Shown here in pieces: positions 47,690-59,000 of a stretch of 64,000 bases of DNA (positions are counted from its first letter, which is position 1; every line of letters begins with the position of its first letter). Below the pieces are notes generated by a model, which made no database searches, had not been told where the DNA came from, and saw only the letters and a program-made list of their open reading frames with translations. Position numbers and translations under genes: made by a program. The DNA is taken from assembly GCA_035048495.1 (NCBI GenBank), contig CM068541.1:15569929-15633928 (forward strand), read 5' to 3'. This stretch comes from Euptelea pleiosperma. Lineage: Eukaryota; Streptophyta; Magnoliopsida; Ranunculales; Eupteleaceae.

Positions 47690-48098
47690 TGGCTGTTATA
47701 ACAGGTTTGGACCTCTCATTACGCTATGTACTGTTTTAACACTCAGAAAATAACGGCTGTTATTTTCTGTAATTTTTTCCATTATAATGAAAATAACGAC
47801 CGTTATTTTTTTGAAAAATATTTGTTAAAAACATGTTATTTTTCAATTATTTTCTGTTATAAGTTTTAGCACCGTTATTTCCGTTCCTTTCCATTATTTT
47901 TCATTTTTTGCCCATATGCGTTACAATCTGTTATAATGGAAATAATGGTAACGCCCCCAATCTGTTATACCATTTGAGTGCCGAAGGCACCCAATTTTAG
48001 CAAATGTGTTTCTTGGGGAGTGCCGTGGGCACGGGCCATTTACTATCCTATATAGCAAAACACAGCGGTTATCTCCCCACTTATACCTCCTCTTATAG
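47690..48098 (+). repeat. F4 repeat and Helitron-like end abutting an RLK exon
   Basis: TAACGG-type inverted words (47690-47960), then GGAGTGCCGTGGGCACGGGCC, CTATATAGCAAAACACAGCGG and CTTATACCTCCTCTTATAG. This is the order seen in 21290-21590. It stops at 48098 where kinase exon sequence begins. Confidence 0.55.
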
Positions 48099-48216
48099 GC
48101 CAAAACCCCCTTCACCAATCTTATTTGCAAAATTGAAATTTTGAGTAGTGCCTCTTATCTATTGAAAGTCGAAAACTCTACCTCGGATTGAGAATAACTC
48201 AAGTGCTTGATCCTCT
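48099..48216 (-). pseudogene. RLK kinase exon fragment, copy B
   Basis: Minus-strand translation gives VFDFQ, a stop, then [20 protein letters not shown], matching [20 protein letters not shown] and the glycine loop of the kinase exon at 60473-60602. It is cut at the glycine loop by a Helitron-like repeat and on the other side, after GATCCTCT, by the LINE that starts at about 48217. The internal stop and the missing rest make it a pseudogene. Confidence 0.88.
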
Positions 48217-48365
48217 GACTCGTCGGTCTTACAGAGGTTTTCTCTAATGGTGCTCAAATCTCAGCTCCTCCATCCAAGTAATCTACATTTACAAACTCAC
48301 TCCTTCTATGGACGATTAAGGAGCGGCTAGAAGTGATCCCTTGTGGTTAGGCCTGTAGGATTCAT

Positions 48366-51300
48366 TTGATAATGGAGAGAGTAGTCACTAAGATTGAAAA
48401 AATGACAGTAGAGATTCTGTGGAAAGGCAATGGTGGCGATTTTGTTCTCAAGGAATCGTCACTGTTTCACAAGAGTTGGGTGGACTGTCATGTTGAAACT
48501 TTGGTATGGCTTGCAGAGGTATTGAGGGAGGCCATAGGAGACTCTTCTGGGGTATACTGGTTTTGGAGATTTAGGCGTGGGGAATTTCTTTGGCTGGCTG
48601 AATACCAAACAAACAAGCACGGTGTATTCCTCTCCATTCGGGAGATACCATCGAAGACGAACAAGGTGTTCAAAATACCGGCCCGTAGAAGGGGAGTGGT
48701 ATGGTGTAACCTGAGAGCACTTGTGGTTGAGATGCTGCATGATATTCGCTCAAAAGTGCTTATTTTAAGCCATTATCCTTATAGCGATGTCGCATTCTCC
48801 TACGTAAAATTTATCTTTTTATCGACTTTTCCATATAAGAGTTTCTTCCATTGCGTAGAACGCATTCTTTAGACGAAAATCGACTATTTGCATGAAATAT
48901 ACGCATTTTGGATAGTTCAGTATCAAGGTGTTTTAGTTGAATCTCATTACACGCTTTTTCACTTATAGGAGACCCTATCGAGCTATTTTCGAGGATTGGT
49001 GGGCTCACGATCAACCACAGAAAACTTCTATCAAAGCTTAAAGAGCCAACAGGCTAGGATAAAAAGATAGAAGACATATACGGACAAAGCTAGAGGATCG
49101 TAGAGCCGGAACAAGGACTAAGAGAGATAATAATTGGAGACCAAGAGAAGGACTTAGGTGTTAAAGACCACACCAATTGACATCAAATGATAAGTTTGAC
49201 TTATTGGTGGAGCGGACGAGAGAGAATAAAGAAGACCAGGGTTCAAAACCCTCCAATGCTTTTATTTTTATATTTTTCTCTCACCTCTCTCCTATTTCTC
49301 TCTTTATCTATCTATCTTGGCCCATGACCCATGACCCATGACCCATGCCCATTACCCATGCTCATGCCCATTTGCAACAACAAGAGAGAATTGGTCTCAC
49401 TTGACAGATTCTTCTCTCCCACATATCTCTCCATCCTAGTCACTCTCTCTCTCATCTAACTAACCCATTCCCAACCGTTGGATCTCTCTAGATCCAACGG
49501 TCATCATTTTTACAACAAGCAAAAAGAAAAAAAAAGTCTATTAGAGATCTACGATCTCTCCTTCTTGGGTTGGTTCTCTCCCCCTTCTCTTCCTCTCTTT
49601 CTTCTTTCTTTCTTTCTCTTCTTCTTCACCCTTCTTCTCCGGCGAGCAATTCCGGCGAGCTCACCATTAACGCCTCCACCTCGAGGTGCAAAGCGTCAAA
49701 CAGCAACGTCTCCTTGCTGCCCATTCCATTTGCCACAATCAAAGGCTACAATCCTCAATCCAATTGAGGTCTATCCAATCGAAGTTGCACCATTTACCTC
49801 TTCAATGGTAAGCTTCTCTCTAATTCATCTCTCTAACCTTCTTACCTTCTTTCTCTCTCTACCTTTACATGCTTTCTAGGATAATATTTTAATGGCTTTC
49901 TAGATTAATTTGGTTTAATGTTATTTCCGTTGTAAAGCATTTGAACAAGCATTGTAAGCATTTATTTTTTAGTTTAATGAATAAGTTTTAAATTCAAGTT
50001 TAAGTTGTTTTCATTTATTGTGTTTTTCATTCTCGTTTCTCTTATGTTTTTTTTTATTCTAATAGTTTTAACAACAATCTCAAGCATATTTTAAATCAAC
50101 CTCCACCATTCTCACCATTCCATTTATTTCGAGCATTTTCTAATTATTCTTGTTTCTTATTGTGCTAACTAATCCCGAGTGCGGACGATATCCAACACGA
50201 GCCACTGTGCAAGTCTGCTTATTTGCAGATTAAGTTAACCAATTCGGAGAAATTATAAATATTGTTGAAATCAAGGGTTTTCGTAACCAACGATGCGGAA
50301 AAACCCTACTTTCACTACATTACTATAGAAGCACGAACACAGAGAGTTTGCTCGTCATGCCATCGATTCAGCTTGAGAAAAAGAAAGGGAAACAAAAGTT
50401 AGTCACAGACACAAACATAGGATGCTCGGAGCTCGGGATCGAGATTCAAGATACCGAAACGACATCGAGAGCAGTAAAGAAATGGAACGCTGCAGTCGTC
50501 TACGTGGCTACTAGGGCTAGCCCAGACTGGTGGGCGGTCGAGGAGGTGTTGGCCCGTAGGGCTAAAGGCTACCACATCTCTACTACGTTCTACGTTAGTC
50601 AATTTGTCTGGGTGTGTTTTGCTCAGAATGAGTTCTGTGCTGCTAGACTTATCAAAGGCCATTTTATGAGGGTGAAGGATTCTCTGATATGGTTGAAACC
50701 GTGTGATAAAGACTTTGGTATGTGGCGACGTATCGAGGAAAAACCGAGGAAAGAAAATTTAATGGTGGGGGTTTATGGAATTCATAATCGCCTTTGGAAC
50801 TCTAGTACGTTCAAGAAGGTTGGAGACTGGATTGGAGGGTACCTCGGGCTCGATAGGAGGACGGCTAACATGGAGGATTTATCAGTTGCCAAGTTGGTGG
50901 TGTTAAACATTGGCCAACATCTCCCCACACAGTTGATTCTCAAGTGCGAAGGCAGAAAGTTCGTCGTTCTTTTGGAAGAAATCCAAGAGGAACCTAATTT
51001 TGACTTAGGGGTGACCTCGAAGCATCTTAGTTCAGCGGTAAAGCAACCGGAGAAGGCGACAACCGCTGAAACTTCCGTTCTTGGAGAGATCACGAGTTGG
51101 GTAGAGGTAACACGTGGCGACGGGGGGAAGGATCAAACCTGCTATGAGACGTCCTGTAGGCAGAAGGAAGGACAGAGGCGTGCTCCAGTCGATTCGTTGA
51201 GGGAGTCAGCCAATAGTAGAGCCTATTCCCACAGCCTTTTTGAGAAGGGAGAAAGCTCTCATTCGGCAGATGTATATGGAGCGGTAGAGGGTAGGCACAC

Positions 51301-52300
51301 GGCATGTGTGGAGGAATAATTAGAGGGTGGATTTGAATTTCAAAATATTTCTCCTGATGAGCTGGAGGATGGGGCTGATCAAGGTTTGGTGACAGGAGGA
51401 CAGATTAGACTTGAGACAGATGGCAAGGCGGATGACCATTTACATTTCTTGGCAGGGGAGGAGGTGGTGGGAAAAGATAGCAACCAGGTGGCTTGCCAAC
51501 CCACGTCACTTGTCGAAGAGGAGTTGGTTTTATCCGACTGTAGACCGTTTATTAACGTGGAGGCAAACCAGCAGCCATCTTTTGATAATGAAGAGCTGGC
51601 ATTATCCAACACTAGACCGTATAGCATGTGGAGACATACCAGCCCATGTCATTTGAAGATGTGGAGTTGGGCCTATCCAATGTTGGACCGGACTCAAGAC
51701 TCGAGCTTTTAAGTGGGCCTTCTACTTTTAAGAGCCCACCAATAGAACTGATATCCAGATATGTTTCAACAAACACATAACAACTGAAATCCGGGCTATA
51801 GAGCCTCATCTAGATGTGGCCGATAGGGATAAGGAGAAGGTAGACAATGGCACCCACAAGCAGAGAATGGAGAGTTTGATCACACTAAGGAAGAGGTGAA
51901 GCCAAGAATAAATCTCGTAGAGAGAGGAGGGGTGGAGCTACATCCGGACTCAGAAGCATCACGATTACAAAACAAGCGGTGTGGAAGCAGCCACTGATCG
52001 GGCTTAGAAGAAATTTACAGACAACCACAGTCAGTCTACTCAAGGTTTTTGCTCGACTAGCAAAAGAGGTGAAGGCCAGTCATATTCAAGAAGATTATGT
52101 AGAAACTCAAGCGGGAATGGAAAGAAGGGCTTTCGAAAGGCTAGTTCAGGTGGATACGCTGAAAAAATCAAGAGCATTAGTGAGTGAAACTGCATCAAAC
52201 TCTAGAGATCCAACAAAGGAGAGAGGGGCAATCACTTCTACACAGCAACTCATCGACTCAGAGGTGGAGATGTTGGACCCAGTAACTCAACCACTTAATG
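48366..52300 (+). pseudogene. LINE ORF1 (DUF4283-type), split by solo LTR
   Basis: The N-terminal part (48366-48740) reads MIMERVVTKIEKMTVEILWK and continues to NLRALVVEMLHD. After the LTR (48740-50314) the frame goes on from about 50315 through FVWVCFAQNEFCAARLIKGH, LIWLKPCDKDFGMWRR, TFKKVGDWIGGYLGLDRRT and LPTQLILKCEGRKFVVLLEE. The FKKVGDWIGGYLGLD type segment is the DUF4283 signature of plant L1 ORF1 proteins. A stop at 51317 and several frames to about 52300 represent the degenerate C-terminal part. Without the LTR the two halves lie in the same gene, so the insertion is later than the LINE. Confidence 0.82.
48740..50314 (+). mobile_element. Solo LTR, family 2 (1575 bp), inserted in LINE ORF1
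   Basis: Starts TGATATTCGCTCAAAAGTGC and ends GCGGAAAAACCCTACTTTCA. Flanks CTGCA (48735-48739) and CTACA (50315-50319) form a 5-bp target duplication with one mismatch. The same ends bound 10304-12946, and the right end also bounds 29617. There is no internal retrotransposon sequence, so unequal recombination between two LTRs presumably left this one. A tetranucleotide-like CCCATGA run (49320-49360) lies inside. Confidence 0.9.
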
Positions 52301-53120
52301 CAGGTACCCTTTTTTTTCTATTTTCTCTTGATCAAGTCTCTATCAGTAAGACATTCGCACAATCTTGCTCTCCCCTTATGTTCTATCATCCTCTCCCTCT
52401 TTTCATTCCAAGAAACATTGAGATCCTCATATCTTGACGTTCCTTGGAATCGCTTGATTGGGGGTGGGCCTAGAGTAGACTCACAAGGGAGATGGGGCAA
52501 GGTTCCATTTCCAACAGTAGTACCTGTCAATTTGCTTCTTCACCCACTCATAGGATTTTCTACTCCTTTAACTGTCTTAATGTTTGTCACATTTGCACTA
52601 CGAATGAAGAGGGGCCTTGGGGAGGGCCATCCTTTAATACAGATGGTAGTTTACCTGTGGCTATAGGAGAGGGGAGGTTGAATGGGTTTTCTTGAGATGA
52701 AGTAGATTCAGTCAACAAGATTCTGAGTGTTGGAGTATCGATAGGGTTGACTTTTGAAGGAGGATCGGAGAACACTTGCCAATTGATAATGGAGGTTTTG
52801 TATAGGAAGGCTCATCAGTCGGGCAATAACAGGGAACTAGGGGGAGACAGTGAGCTTGTTAGCACGAGAAATAAGGTGGAGAAGGGTAAGGATAGTCCCA
52901 TTTATTCTCTTAGCTTAGAAAGGTGGTTAAGAAAACAAGTTTTGTAGGGACTCTATGATCTAGTTTTGTCTCGACCGATTCTCGTAAATTGAAACTCATT
53001 GATATCCCAATTGGGGAGATGGACAGCGATGGACCGATCCAGGGGATGGAGTGTAGGGGAACAAGGTCCCAATAGGTTTTGTTTTGGGTTGGTTAGGTGG
53101 GAGTGGTTTTTTTGGTTATC

Positions 53121-56100
53121 TATGTCGTTAAGAATTTTGTCTTGGAATGTGAGAGGGTTGGGTGGTAGTGCTATACAGGCATCGGTTAAGAAATTGATTC
53201 TAGCACAGAATCCTCAAGTGGTTGCTATTCAAGAATCTAAGTTGTCGGTGATTGATGGGGGGGTGGTAGGGCAACTTTGGAGGGGGCATAATATCGGGTG
53301 GTGTTTCGCTTCATCGTTGGGAGCCTCAGGGGGGGTCATTCTCATGTGGGATTCTAATGTGTTATAGATCTTAGATTCCCTCATTGGGGCTTTTTTAGTA
53401 TCGATTCTAGGTAAGTTGAAGGGCTTTCAACACGAGTGGGTTTTCTCTGGGGTGTATGGCCCGGTCGATCAAGGCAAGAAACAATAATTTTGGCAAGAGT
53501 TAGATGATATTAGAGGGATGTAGTTAGCTCCTTGGTGCTTAGGTGGAGATTTTAACGAGCTTATTGCACCCTCTGATAGGATAGGAGGAGCTCCATCGAG
53601 GCAAGGCATGAGATTGTTTGCATCTTTCTTGGAGAGAAATCTTCTGGTGGACTTGCCATTAATTGGGAACTCCTTTACCTGGACAAATGGTCAGGCTAAT
53701 CCGAGCTTTAGTAGGTTGGATAGATTTTTAGTGAATGGGGAGTGGGCTGAGTTGTTTTCTAGGTTGATTCAATATGGGCTACTTAGGGTAACCTCAGATC
53801 ATACGCCGATCTGTTTGGACTGCTGGGTGTTTACTCTGAGAGCTTCCCCTTTTCATTTCGAGAACATGTGGTTGAAGGTGGAAGGATTTACAGAAAAAGT
53901 GAGAGTGGTGGGAGTCATTCGAAATTGAAGGCAATGCCGACTTTGTGATTAGGGGAAAATTGAAAGAGTTAAAATTAAAATTGAAGGAATGGAACAAAAA
54001 TGAATTTGGCAAGGTAAGTGAGAAAATGTTGAAGATTTTGGAACAAATCAAGAATTTGGACTTTAAAGAGGAACAAGGTCTGTTAGGGGAGGATGAGTTT
54101 GGGGTTAGGGTGGAATTAAAGAAAGAATTTCAAAAATTGGCTTTTATTGGATGAGATCAGCTGGAGACAGAAATCCAGGGTGAAGTGGTTAAAGGAAGGT
54201 GATAATAACACCAAGTTTTTTCACCAAGTGGCTAACTCTAGGAGAAGAAATAATTTCATATCTTCCATAAAAATTATGGGTGAAGTGCTGAAGGAGGCGG
54301 AGATTAGAAAGGAGATCGGAACTTTTTACATAGAAGTCACCTAGGAGAGACCAAAGTTAGATGGATTCGACTTCGACAATATTAGTGAGGCATCAAGAAG
54401 GGATTTAGAGAGAGCTTTTAGTGATGAAGAAGTCAGAAGAGTTGTTTTTGAGATGTCGGGGGACAAAGCTCCAGGTCCGGATGGATTTACTATGGCCTTT
54501 TTTCAAGTTTGTTGGGAGATTGTCAAATTAGATCTGATGAAAGTTTTTGAGGACCTTCATTCTAGGGATTTTTTAGATTTTGGCTACAACCAAACCTTCA
54601 TAGCTCTGATTCCTAAAATTCAAGGGGCAGAGGATATCTTAGACTTCAGACCCATTGGCCTTCTAGTGAGTGTTTACAAGATAGTGGCCAAAGTTTTAGC
54701 CTCCAGGCTGAAATTGGTGATGGGGGAAATTATTTCAAGAGAACAGGGAGCTTTCGTGAAAGGTAGACAAATCCTTAATGGGGTGCTGATTGCAAATGAA
54801 TGCATCAACTCTAAGTGACATCTTGGGGCGCCTAGTGTAGTTTGCAAGATAGATATGGAAAAAGCCCACGACCATACTTGCTGGGAATTCTTAGATTATC
54901 TTCTTGGAAGAATGGGCTTTGGGAGTAAATGGCGAGAGTGGATGAAGAAGTGTATTAGATCTCCCTGTTTCTCGGTGTTAGTTAACGGCTCCCCTCCTGG
55001 TTACTTTTAAGAGTTCTAGGGGCCTTAGGCAAGGAGATCCTCTATCACCATTCCTTTTTCATTATGGTGACGGAGACCTTAGGGAGGATGATCTTGAGAG
55101 GGGTTGGGTCAGGAGCGTTGTCGAGGTTCCAAGCAGGGCGTAGGGGGGTGTCCATTTCTCATTTGCAGTTCGCTGACGACACCCTAGTGTTTCTCAGGAA
55201 CATCAGAACAAGCAACTTTTTTGAATAGTCTGCTTTGCTGTTTCGAAGTGTGTTCGGGCCTTAAGATCAATTTCAAAAAGAGCAGGGTTTTGAGCGTTGG
55301 GAAGGTAGATAATATGGAGGAGATGGCTAGGATTCTGGGTTGTTCTACAGGCTCTCTGCCCTCCACCTATCTCGGACTCCCTTTAGGAGCGCCGTATAGG
55401 GCTAAATTGGTTTGAGACCCAGTAGTGGAAAGAGTGTGGCGCAGACTATCCAGTTGGAAGGGGAGGTGCCTCTCTAAAGGGGGTAAGATAGTCATTATCA
55501 AGAACACCATGTTTAGCTTACCAGTGTATTTCCTCTCTTTGTTCTTAATCCCAGTGAATATCGAGAAAAGACTCGAAAGATTTATGAAAAACTTTCTTTG
55601 GAACGATTCTGGGAACTCCTTCTAGTATCACCTAGTCAATTGGGCCCAAGCATGTTTACCCAAGAAAGATGGGGGTCTAGGTTTTAGAAAGATTGGTGTC
55701 ATGAACTTGGCACTTCTAGGAAAATAGATTTGGAGATTTGGTAAGGAGAGGACTAGTTTGCGGCGTAGAGTGATTGTTGATATCTATGGGGAAGAGGTGG
55801 GGGGCTGGGTGACTAAAGCAACTAGATTGTAGTACGGCTGCGGGGTGTGGAGAGGGATTCTCAAGGTTAGGGACCACGTGCGGGAGGGCTCTAGACTAGC
55901 TTTAGGTGACGGTTCCATGATTAGGTTTTGGGAGGATACTTGGTTAGGGGATTTGTGTCGGAAGGAGGCTTTTCCTCGGACTTTCTTTTTATCGCAGCGC
56001 AAAGGGCAAACAGTTGATCATTTTTGGGCAGGTTCTTCTTTGAGAGGACGTTGGGTTTTGGACCTTAGAAGGATTCCCTTTGAGTGGGAAAAATTGCAAA

Positions 56101-56720
56101 TTGATTTGTTGCATGATTGTTTGAAATTTTACCTTGTCAACAATTCCGATGAGGACTACTTATTTTGGATCCACTCCTAGTCGGGTAATTTCTCGGTCCG
56201 TTCTTTTTACGAGGTTCTAGCTTTTTCACCTACATCGACTCACTCACATATCCCTGGCTGGAAAATTTGGCAATCCAAAGCTCCCCTAAAAGTCCGCTTC
56301 TTTGCTTGGGTGGCCATCCTTAACAAGATTCTTACGGTAGAGAATTTGATTATTAAAAAATGGATATTGGTGGACTTCTGTGTTATGTGTAAGGCTAGTG
56401 GGGAGAGTACTAACCATCTTCTTGTGCACTGCGAGTTTGCAAGGCAGGTGTGGCTTTTCTTCATATCTCACATGAGTGTCGCCTGGGTCTACCCGGCATC
56501 CATAGGGGCAGTGATAGAGAGCTGGCCTCATTGCCCCAAGACGGCTAGAGGTAAGTTGTTATGGAAGATGGTGCCTCTAGTAATCATTTGGAGAATTTGG
56601 TTAGAGAGGAATAAGAGAACCTTTGAAGGTAAGAAGAGCTCTCTATTCGAAGTCATTTTGAACATTAAGGCTCTCTTATTCCAATGGGGTAGCATTTCGC
56701 ATGAGATGAGAGGCATCCTT
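53121..56720 (+). pseudogene. LINE ORF2: endonuclease, reverse transcriptase, zf-RVT (degenerate)
   Basis: MSLRILSWNVRGLG and VVAIQESKL open the endonuclease, with GDFNELIAPSDR and SDHTPICL further on. The RT shows DKAPGPDGFTMAFF, DFRPIGLLVSVYKIVAK, DMEKAHDHTCWEF and LQFADDTLVF (about 55166). Then SLPSTYLGLPLG and the zf-RVT part with WIHS-stop-SGNFSVRSFYEVL, APLKVRFFAWVA and STNHLLVHCEFARQVW. Stops at about 53366, 53487, 54343, 54818 and 56180 and frame changes at about 53925, 54140, 55010 and 55060 make it dead. Confidence 0.88.
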
Positions 56721-56881
56721 TTCAGTGATATGGTGTTTCAGTTGAACAAGTGTTGTTTTGATTTCTTTTCCTTCTCTCTGTACCTTTTGAGATCTTCTCG
56801 ATCTCCCTTCTATTTATTATATTCTGGACTTATCAAAAAAAAAAAAAATAGATATATCTGGACTTTTCGAAAAAAAAAATA

Positions 56882-57600
56882 AATAGCTCAAATGCTTTGA
56901 GTTCTGTTTTGAGAGAAAAATACATCATACTTAAAACAGAAATGGTCTCTTTGAAACAAAATCAACGAAGATAGGAAGAATTGTCATAGATGCACACATG
57001 TTAATGAGTGCTTAGGGTTCATTATGCATGCGGTAGAAGTATTCATTCTCACCTCCAATATGCAATCTTTTGCCTCCTATCCTACCCATTTTTCAAAGGA
57101 AAACCAAAGCCAAAACAATGAAAAGGACTACAGATATTGCTATCGATGATTGCAGCTGTTATCCCAACTTTGTTTATATCAGATGGCTGTGTGCCAGAAC
57201 CTTTTGAGACTGAATGCAATAAACATATTAGAGAGTAAGGGTGAGCTCAAAAAAAGATGTAAACCAGACAGATCAGTAGAAGCAAAAAAATGAAAGGGAG
57301 GCAAAGACAAACTCTACCAGGTGGGATGTATATAGAGCCTTTGCTAGCCCAATAGAAGTGGATCTCCAAAAGGTGGTTAGTCACAACAACCGTGAAGTTC
57401 TTAACAGCTTCTCTGAAAATATTCTGTCCGAGCCCGTTGCACTGCCCTCCTCTCTGTGTCTTACTATTTCTTGTTGGGAGATACGTTAGCCGCCTACTGG
57501 CAGGTGGGTATGTCAACCAGCTGCTGAGTCGTATGCTGGTTAGATGGTCATTTCTACTTCTGTTTTCTTCCACTTCTTCTGCTATGCTGTTTTGCCACCC
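56882..57600 (-). pseudogene. RLK copy B: transmembrane and malectin-domain exons
   Basis: Aligns with 61080-61600 of copy A. On the minus strand the malectin end reads REAVKNFTVVVTNHLLEIHF then YWASKGSIYIPPG (about 57430-57320), with the donor GTAGAGTTTG. Further on, a hydrophobic stretch IAISVVLFIVLALVFL is followed by a TGA and KMGRIGGKRLH (about 57140-57040). The malectin motif (LEIHFYWASKG) and position before the transmembrane helix are those of LRR-RLK subfamily VIII-2. The TGA stands where related receptors usually have Trp or another residue. The LRR exons are not seen upstream. Confidence 0.8.
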
Positions 57601-58328
57601 ATAATGAGGATGTGATGCGTCTACTATATTGAGGAATTCTGCTCAATCTCCATCCACATAAGGTTTTCTCATCCTGATTCTCATTTTTTATCACCTGAAG
57701 GTAACGTGGAGTGATTTGCTGCTCTAGCTGTATCGTATTTGTTAATGATGTGTCACTTCTTGTCCACGTGTGTAAGTAAAAATTGGGGTACCCACAATGG
57801 TCTAGAACCTTGGTCCTAGCTCAAACACTTTTTTTGGCAGGAAGAGCTCCCATGCGCGCTCTGTGAACAGAAAAACATATTTTCAGAATTTTGACGAATT
57901 GTTTCTTATATATTGCAGAATTTCAATAATAACCCATCATAAGATGGAAACTTCCCTTGCTTGGCCACGAGACTCTGAATAGGTCCTATTTTTTCTTATC
58001 CTAGAAAGGTCCTTTCTAGAGTAGGGCTCTCGTATTGGCAGAAGTTAAAAAAATTTCAGGGGTACATTATTTTTGGCGATTCAAGCAATATTCCATTGTA
58101 TTCTTTTTGTCATAATGGATGTGTGGGAACGGACAAAATTCAATTTCGATGTCAGGCAAAGAAATTATGGCAGTTCCAATTTCTAGCATTTGTAGACCAG
58201 TTGGGGGCTCAGGCTGATGTTAAAAACTTTATATTTTAGGATTGGGAGGCTATGCATCATGATCAAAAAGCAAAGTCTCAGTGATAGTTAATTTGATTAC
58301 AAGTACAGGATTGGATTAAAACAAGACA
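57601..58328. other. Region between RLK copies, no gene
   Basis: No repeat match or coding motif. The part next to 58328 would be the 3' UTR and flank of the kinase gene. Confidence 0.45.
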
Positions 58329-59000
58329 CTATAGTGCTAAATCCCTAAGTTTTGCCATAATCGGTTCGGTGATGGTAATCTGGGCCCGGGCATCTTGTAA
58401 CTGGTTCCCCTTCTGTTCAATGACCGAAGTTAGAGTCTCCACGAAGTTTACGTCAGTTCTGGTAGCCATACCCCCCTCCATTTCCTTCACTCTATCCTCG
58501 GCCGTAGTAATCTCAAGTTTCAAAGCGGCCATCTTCTTACGCAACTCCTCAAGATGGGCCCGTGCTTCCGGCAAGGCCTGATTGTTCTTGTTCTTCTTGA
58601 CCGCTTCATCCCTTTGCTTCTGGGCCACTGCGATTGCAGCCTCATCATTCTCTATCGACTGTTGGGCTCTACAGAACCCCTCCTCCAAATGATCCCGAAG
58701 GAAATCCAAGTTGAATTGTGCATAGGATAGCATTCGCATTGTTGCCACAATATTATTCAGCTCAACCCCTCGCCTCGAGAATGAAAACTCAGCCACTTGC
58801 TCAACAAGCCTCAGAAACATCTCCCACAACATATGAATGGCTTCATCCCTTGACTGGCATATCATTGGCACAACTTTATCGTAATCAGGTTGTTGCGGGA
58901 ACCTCACGTTTGGAAAATCGTATGCCCGGATGTAAATTTCTTCAGCATCTAGATCCGGGGAAACATCATGAATACACTTTCGGCTGTAGTAGCCCTGTTG
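58329..59000 (-). other. Coiled-coil tail region of the kinase reading frame
   Basis: Residues about 393-615 of the kinase frame. [24 protein letters not shown] sequence (58770-58820) leads into a heptad-like segment [20 protein letters not shown]... ending KLRDLAL. The style recalls coiled-coil C-termini of plant transposon-encoded proteins such as plant mobile domain proteins, but that is an impression only. There is no stop or frame change between kinase and tail. Confidence 0.45.

Larger units (their letters stand above)
48217..56843 (+). mobile_element. Near full-length LINE (L1-type), degenerate, with a solo LTR inserted
   Basis: About 8.6 kb including a 1575-bp solo LTR. The order is a short 5' leader, ORF1 (from 48366), ORF2 (endonuclease, RT, zf-RVT) and a 3' tail ending in an A run at 56829-56842. 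It lies between pieces of an RLK copy: kinase exon to the left, transmembrane and malectin exons to the right. No target duplication could be fixed. After the A run a second ATAGATATATCTGGACTTTTCG-A-run segment follows (56843-56881), like an older LINE tail. Confidence 0.85.

Noticed and set aside
49189..49258. B-box-like GGGTTCAAAACCC near AAGTTTGACTTATTGGTGG
   Set aside because: No cloverleaf fold and no A run; it is inside the solo LTR. Not called as tRNA or SINE.
50399..51305. Minus-strand frames opposite LINE ORF1
   Set aside because: Antisense shadows of the plus-strand ORF1.
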